From the NCBI RefSeq assembly GCF_014764305.1, contig NZ_CP061703.1, positions 2,200,800 to 2,264,799 on the forward strand: a stretch of DNA of 64,000 nt, given 5' to 3'. This DNA comes from Mesoflavibacter profundi (GTDB lineage Bacteria; Bacteroidota; Bacteroidia; Flavobacteriales; Flavobacteriaceae). Made by a program: the position numbers and the translations under genes. Below are positions 60,325 to 64,000 of the stretch, one piece after another; positions within the stretch are counted from its first letter, which is position 1, and the number at the start of each line of letters is the position of its first letter. The notes beneath the pieces were generated by a model. That model was not told where the DNA came from and did not search any database. It was given only the letters and a program-made list of their open reading frames with translations.

Positions 60325-61445
60325 TGAAGTTTTTAGTAGTTACAAATGCGCCTACATTATATCAAAACAAAACTTATTGTGCTTACGCACCATATGTTAG
60401 AGAAATGGATATTTGGTCTGATTATGTAGACGAATTTAAAATTTTATCACCAAATAGTTATTCTGGTAAATTGTTGATAGCGCCTTTTAAAAATCAACCA
60501 GAACTTGTAGCTGTTCCTAGCTTACAATTAACATCTATAAAACACATTATCTTAAGTGTAATAAAACTACCAATTATTATAATAGCACTGTTTAAGGCTA
60601 TGATTTGGGCAGATCACATACATTTAAGATGTCCAGGTAATATTGGTTTATTAGGTTGTGTTGTTCAAATTTTTTTTCCTAAAAAAATAAAAACAGCTAA
60701 GTATGCAGGAAATTGGGATCCAAACGCTAAACAACCTTTAAGCTATCGCATTCAAAAATGGATGTTATCTAATACTTTTCTAACAAAAAATATATCTGTT
60801 TTGGTTTATGGCAATTGGCCTAATCAATCAAAAAATATTAAACCCTTTTTTACCGCTACGTTTAATGATGCTGAAAAGGAACAGGTTAAAACAAGAGACT
60901 ATTCAAAACCATTGCAATTTATGTTTGTTGGTAGTTTAGTAGAAGGCAAACGACCAATGTTTGCGATTCAATTTGTTCAACAATTAGTAAAATCGGGTAC
61001 AAAAGCTACTTTAGATGTTTTTGGAGATGGTATTTTAAAAGCACAACTTCAAGACTATATTCATAAACATAATTTAGATCACGTTGTTAAATTACATGGT
61101 AATCAATCTAAAGATACGGTTAAGGCCTATTATAAAACATCTCATTTTTTGATTTTAGCTTCAAAGTCTGAAGGTTGGCCAAAAGTATTAGCAGAAGCTA
61201 TGTTTTTTGGAGCAATTCCAATAGCAACCAACGTATCATGTGTAGCAGATATGTTAGGTGAAGGACAACGCGGATTATTAATAACACCAGATATAAACAA
61301 TGCATTAAAGACGTTTAAATCTTATACAGAAGATCAATTTAAAAATTTGTCAATACATGCATTACATTGGTCGCAAACTTATACTTTAGATCGATTTGAA
61401 AACGAAGTGAAGGATTTGATTTTGTTTGAAGAAAGTAGAGAGTAG
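60324..61445 (+). CDS. Family 4 glycosyltransferase
   Basis: The 373-residue GT-B protein starts MKFLVVTNAPTLYQNKTYCAYAPYVREMDIW. The sugar-nucleotide half carries FVGSLVEGKRPMFAIQFVQQLV (about residues 196-217), VFGDGILKAQL, and SEGWPKVLAEAMFFGAIPIATNVSC (about 282-306). The one-base overlap TAATG links it to the CysE-type gene. The 3' end runs into a purine-rich tract (61437-61480). Donor and acceptor are unknown. Confidence 0.88.
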   Translation: MKFLVVTNAPTLYQNKTYCAYAPYVREMDIWSDYVDEFKILSPNSYSGKLLIAPFKNQPELVAVPSLQLTSIKHIILSVIKLPIIIIALFKAMIWADHIHLRCPGNIGLLGCVVQIFFPKKIKTAKYAGNWDPNAKQPLSYRIQKWMLSNTFLTKNISVLVYGNWPNQSKNIKPFFTATFNDAEKEQVKTRDYSKPLQFMFVGSLVEGKRPMFAIQFVQQLVKSGTKATLDVFGDGILKAQLQDYIHKHNLDHVVKLHGNQSKDTVKAYYKTSHFLILASKSEGWPKVLAEAMFFGAIPIATNVSCVADMLGEGQRGLLITPDINNALKTFKSYTEDQFKNLSIHALHWSQTYTLDRFENEVKDLILFEESRE

Positions 61446-61480
61446 AGAGAAGAGGAATAAGGTATAAGGAAAAAGGAAAA
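61437..61480. repeat. Purine-rich degenerate tandem tract
   Basis: AGTAGAGAGTAGAGAGAAGAGG-type repeats (GTAGAGA units, then AAGGAAAA units) start within the last codons of the GT4 gene and continue past its stop. The composition resembles the 48043-48091 array. No gene lies in the 95-base gap. Confidence 0.62.
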
Positions 61481-61540
61481 AGGGATTTTTTTCTTAAAGT
61501 AGAAAGAATGATAATTGAGATAAACAGTTAATTAAAAACA

Positions 61541-62614
61541 ATGAAAGTATTACAGTTAATAGATAGTTTAGAAACTGGCGGCGCAGAACGCGTTGCTGTT
61601 AACTTTGCTAATTCGTTATCTGAAACTGAAATTTCTTCTTACTTATGTGCAACTAGACACGAAGGCTTGCTAAAAATAGGCGTCTTAAAAACTGTAGGCT
61701 ATTTATTTTTAAATAAAAAAGGAACTTTAGATCTTAAAGCTATTTTAAGATTAAGACGTTTTATTAAAAAAGAAAAGATAACTATTATCCATGCGCATTC
61801 AAGCTCATTTTTTTTAGCGACACTACTTAAGTTAACCTATCCGAAGTTAAAATTGGTTTGGCACGACCATTATGGTAAAAGTGAATTTTTATTTCAAAGA
61901 CCAAAACTAGTTTTAAAACTATGTTCTTTGTTTTTTAATCATGTATTTTGTGTTAATCAGCTACTTGTACAATGGAATAAAAAGCATCTGTTTACAAAAC
62001 ACATAAGTTATCTGCCAAATTTTGCCGTAATAAATAATACACCAAAGCAAACAAATTTAAAAGGCGAAGAAGGGAAGAGAATTGTTTGTTTAGCAAATTT
62101 AAGACCTCAAAAAAATCACGAATTTTTAATACAAGCTTTTAAAGAGGTTTTAAATACATATCCTGATTGGACTTTACATTTGGTAGGGAAAGATTTTAAA
62201 GATTTGTATTCAGAAAAACTAAAAAGTTTAATAAAGACATTAGATATTGAAGAACATGTGTTTATATACGGAAGTTGTCCTGATACATCACAAATAATTA
62301 AACAAGCAACACTTACAGTATTGCCATCAATATCCGAAGGATTACCATTAGCATTATTAGAATACGGTTTAATGGCTAAACCAACAATAGCAACAAACGT
62401 TGGTCAATGTCAAGAAGTTATAATTAATAATCAAACCGGTATTTTAATAGCCTCTAACGACTTAGAAGCCTTTATTAATGCTATTAAAACCTTAATTCGT
62501 GATCAAGATAAAGCTTCTAAATATTCAAATCAACTATTAGAGCATGTCACAATGCATTTTTCTCAAACTTCAATTATTAATCAAATATTAAAGGTTTATC
62601 GTAGATTTGCCTAG
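61541..62614 (+). CDS. Family 4 glycosyltransferase
   Basis: The 357-residue GT-B protein has the N-terminal MKVLQLIDSLETGGAERVAVNFAN (typical of GT4 galactosyl- and hexosaminyl-transferases). The C-terminal half shows LANLRPQKNHEFLIQAF (about residues 188-204) and SISEGLPLALLEYGLMAKPTIATNVGQCQEVI (about 264-295). No membrane segment is seen. It follows the purine-rich gap and is followed by the ligase/polymerase gene after 3 bases. Confidence 0.9.
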   Translation: MKVLQLIDSLETGGAERVAVNFANSLSETEISSYLCATRHEGLLKIGVLKTVGYLFLNKKGTLDLKAILRLRRFIKKEKITIIHAHSSSFFLATLLKLTYPKLKLVWHDHYGKSEFLFQRPKLVLKLCSLFFNHVFCVNQLLVQWNKKHLFTKHISYLPNFAVINNTPKQTNLKGEEGKRIVCLANLRPQKNHEFLIQAFKEVLNTYPDWTLHLVGKDFKDLYSEKLKSLIKTLDIEEHVFIYGSCPDTSQIIKQATLTVLPSISEGLPLALLEYGLMAKPTIATNVGQCQEVIINNQTGILIASNDLEAFINAIKTLIRDQDKASKYSNQLLEHVTMHFSQTSIINQILKVYRRFA

Positions 62615-62617
62615 CAT

Positions 62618-63967
62618 ATGGATAAAAATTATTTAAAAATAATTGGCTTACATGTTCTTATAGGACTTTTAATATTTCAATTTAAAATATTAGGAGAACT
62701 GTATTTTTATGGTATAATAGTTTACTTTTTTTTTAAGATTATCTCTGCAAAACCAAGTATTAAGCCAATAATTATATTTCAGGCTTGTGGTTATGTTATT
62801 TCTTCAGAAATAATTCTAAGAATGACAGGTAGTGGTTTGTTTTATGAATCTAGTAAATATTTACTCATCCTGCTTTCAGTTCTAGGATTAATCTATAACG
62901 GTTTTAATAAAAAAGCTGCACCATATATTTTTTATATAATATTATTAATTCCAAGTGTATATATATCACTCTATTCTTTAGATGTTAGTGTTAATATTAG
63001 AAAAGCTATTGCATTTAATTTAAGTGGTCCAGTGACTTTAGGTATAATTGCTTTATTTGCTTACAATATAAAAGTGAATAAAGAACAATTGTTATCTATT
63101 ATTAATAATATGATATATCCAATTGTTAGTCTTGCAATCTATATATTTATATATAATCCGGATGTATCAAGTGTGTCCACTGGAACTGGTTCTAACTTTG
63201 CAGCTTCAGGAGGATTTGGGCCTAATCAAGTATCTACAATTTTAGGTTTAGGGTTTTTCTTAATGACTGTTAGATATTTTTATTTTAGTAAAACCAAGAT
63301 ATTACGATTAGTAGATTTAGGATTTATATTATTAATTGCTTTTAGAGCAATTGTAACCTTTAGTCGTGGTGGCGTATTTACTGCGATAATTATGATAGGT
63401 GTTTTTTTATTTTTTGTTTACAAACAATCTGAACAAACAAAAAAGAAACAAATAAAAATATCAATGATCTTATTTTTTATGGTAGGATCTATAACATGGA
63501 TATTGTCTGCTTTGCAAACCAACGGAATGATTGAAAAGCGTTATGCTAACCAAAATGCTATTGGTTTAGAGAAAGAAGATATTTCTACTGGAAGAACAGA
63601 TTTATTTGTAGAAGAATTTAATTATTTTCTAAACAATCCGTTTTTAGGAATAGGAGTAGGACGAGTCAAGGATTTAAGATTTCAAACTACTGGTATACAT
63701 GCTGCAACGCACAACGAAATGAGTAGAATTATAGCCGAACATGGACTATTAGGTATTTTTGCGTTTTTGATCCTCTTATTAACGCCTTTATTATTCAGAC
63801 TCAAAGATAGGAGCAATGTGTTGTTTTTCTCTTTTTATTTATTTTGGTTTCTTACCATAAACCACTCGTCTATGCGTATTGCTGCACCTGCGTTTATTTA
63901 TGCATTAAGTTTAATTCATATTAAAAATGAAATACCTAGTTTACATAGGGAACAAATTACAAAGTAA
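62618..63967 (+). CDS. O-antigen ligase/polymerase family (Wzy/WaaL-like)
   Basis: The 449-residue polytopic membrane protein has about eleven hydrophobic segments. A large extracytoplasmic loop (about residues 300-375) carries STGRTDLFVEEFNYFLNNPFLGIGVGRV and HAATHNEMSRIIAEHGLLG, the O-antigen_lig (Wzy_C) motif with the His critical in WaaL. It could polymerise repeat units (Wzy) or ligate the finished glycan to a lipid or protein (WaaL/PglL-type); sequence does not separate these. It is the only such gene in the window. It overlaps the start of the next glycosyltransferase by 41 bases. Confidence 0.87.
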   Translation: MDKNYLKIIGLHVLIGLLIFQFKILGELYFYGIIVYFFFKIISAKPSIKPIIIFQACGYVISSEIILRMTGSGLFYESSKYLLILLSVLGLIYNGFNKKAAPYIFYIILLIPSVYISLYSLDVSVNIRKAIAFNLSGPVTLGIIALFAYNIKVNKEQLLSIINNMIYPIVSLAIYIFIYNPDVSSVSTGTGSNFAASGGFGPNQVSTILGLGFFLMTVRYFYFSKTKILRLVDLGFILLIAFRAIVTFSRGGVFTAIIMIGVFLFFVYKQSEQTKKKQIKISMILFFMVGSITWILSALQTNGMIEKRYANQNAIGLEKEDISTGRTDLFVEEFNYFLNNPFLGIGVGRVKDLRFQTTGIHAATHNEMSRIIAEHGLLGIFAFLILLLTPLLFRLKDRSNVLFFSFYLFWFLTINHSSMRIAAPAFIYALSLIHIKNEIPSLHREQITK

Positions 63968-64000
63968 AGGGAATACCGTAACTACTATAGATACTTTGGG
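63927..64000 (+). CDS. Start of another glycosyltransferase gene (cut by window edge)
   Basis: ATG 63927 opens a frame that reads MKYLVYIGNKLQSKGNTVTTIDTLG through the window end, which resembles the N-terminus of flavobacterial GT4 glycosyltransferases (an IGNKL-type start followed by T-T-x-x-T-L-G). It overlaps the preceding gene by 41 bases, larger than other overlaps in the locus, so the true start might be later. Only 24 codons are visible. Confidence 0.55.
   Translation, partial: MKYLVYIGNKLQSKGNTVTTIDTL

Overview
The window is AT-rich chromosomal DNA from a member of the Bacteroidota, most likely a marine Flavobacteriaceae. The pointers are a cell-surface serine protease with a type IX secretion (Por) sorting tail, an A-rich translation start context without Shine-Dalgarno sequences, promoters of the TTG-N17-19-TAnnTTTG type, a SecA with a large Bacteroidota-type insertion, and the family-typical set YidC, YwqK-like MORN protein, DUF2911 and DUF2795. 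The genus cannot be read from the sequence alone. No tRNA, rRNA, CRISPR array, insertion sequence or phage gene was recognised.

Positions 1-26600 are a mixed core region on both strands. In order: the 3' end of pyrG, yidC, a MORN-repeat protein, a three-domain fasciclin lipoprotein (minus), mnmA, an S8 protease, a nitronate monooxygenase-like flavoprotein and a MATE exporter. Then comes a broken four-helix-bundle gene between inverted repeats, a small acidic protein and a PAP2 phosphatase. It faces a minus-strand operon (DPM1-type GT2, LAB_N membrane protein, ArnT-like GT-C) that looks like a lipid or lipid A sugar-modification set. After that: a sugar-nucleotide epimerase, meaB with DUF2911, an M23 peptidase, two small membrane proteins, secA, DUF2795, a PduO-type cobalamin adenosyltransferase, a methyltransferase and an ABC-F ATPase. 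The intergenic gaps at 10161-10734, 23441-23788 and 24563-24721 carry short tandem and palindromic repeats.

Positions 26750-64000 are one very large surface-polysaccharide locus, all on the plus strand, beginning at a strong promoter (26750-26778) and running off the window. It opens with export genes (Wza-like lipoprotein, Wzc-like tyrosine kinase with a GY-repeat tail, Wzm/Wzt ABC transporter). Next is a tightly overlapping sugar block (HTTM/DCC membrane protein, epimerase, ATP-grasp, HAD with an Ala in motif I, NeuD-type acetyltransferase, WecE aminotransferase, WecF-like transferase) that can be read as synthesis and transfer of dTDP-Fuc4NAc plus an unexplained ligation. It continues with glycosyltransferases, an MBOAT-SGNH acyl-transfer pair, a sialic-acid-type block (NeuA fused to a KdsC-like HAD, and NeuB without a SAF domain), and a second array of glycosyltransferases mixed with two unrelated sulfotransferases, two hexapeptide acyltransferases, a UPF0104 flippase-like protein, a GT47/exostosin-like protein, an O-antigen ligase/polymerase and the start of another GT4.

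Together these genes suggest an acidic, 4-amino-6-deoxy-sugar-containing, acylated and possibly sulfated surface glycan. The most unusual points are the epimerase/ATP-grasp/HAD block, the NeuD-for-WecD swap in the Fuc4NAc module, the mix of Wza/Wzc and ABC export components, a GT4 gene relic at 54055-54315, and the disabled four-helix-bundle cassette.
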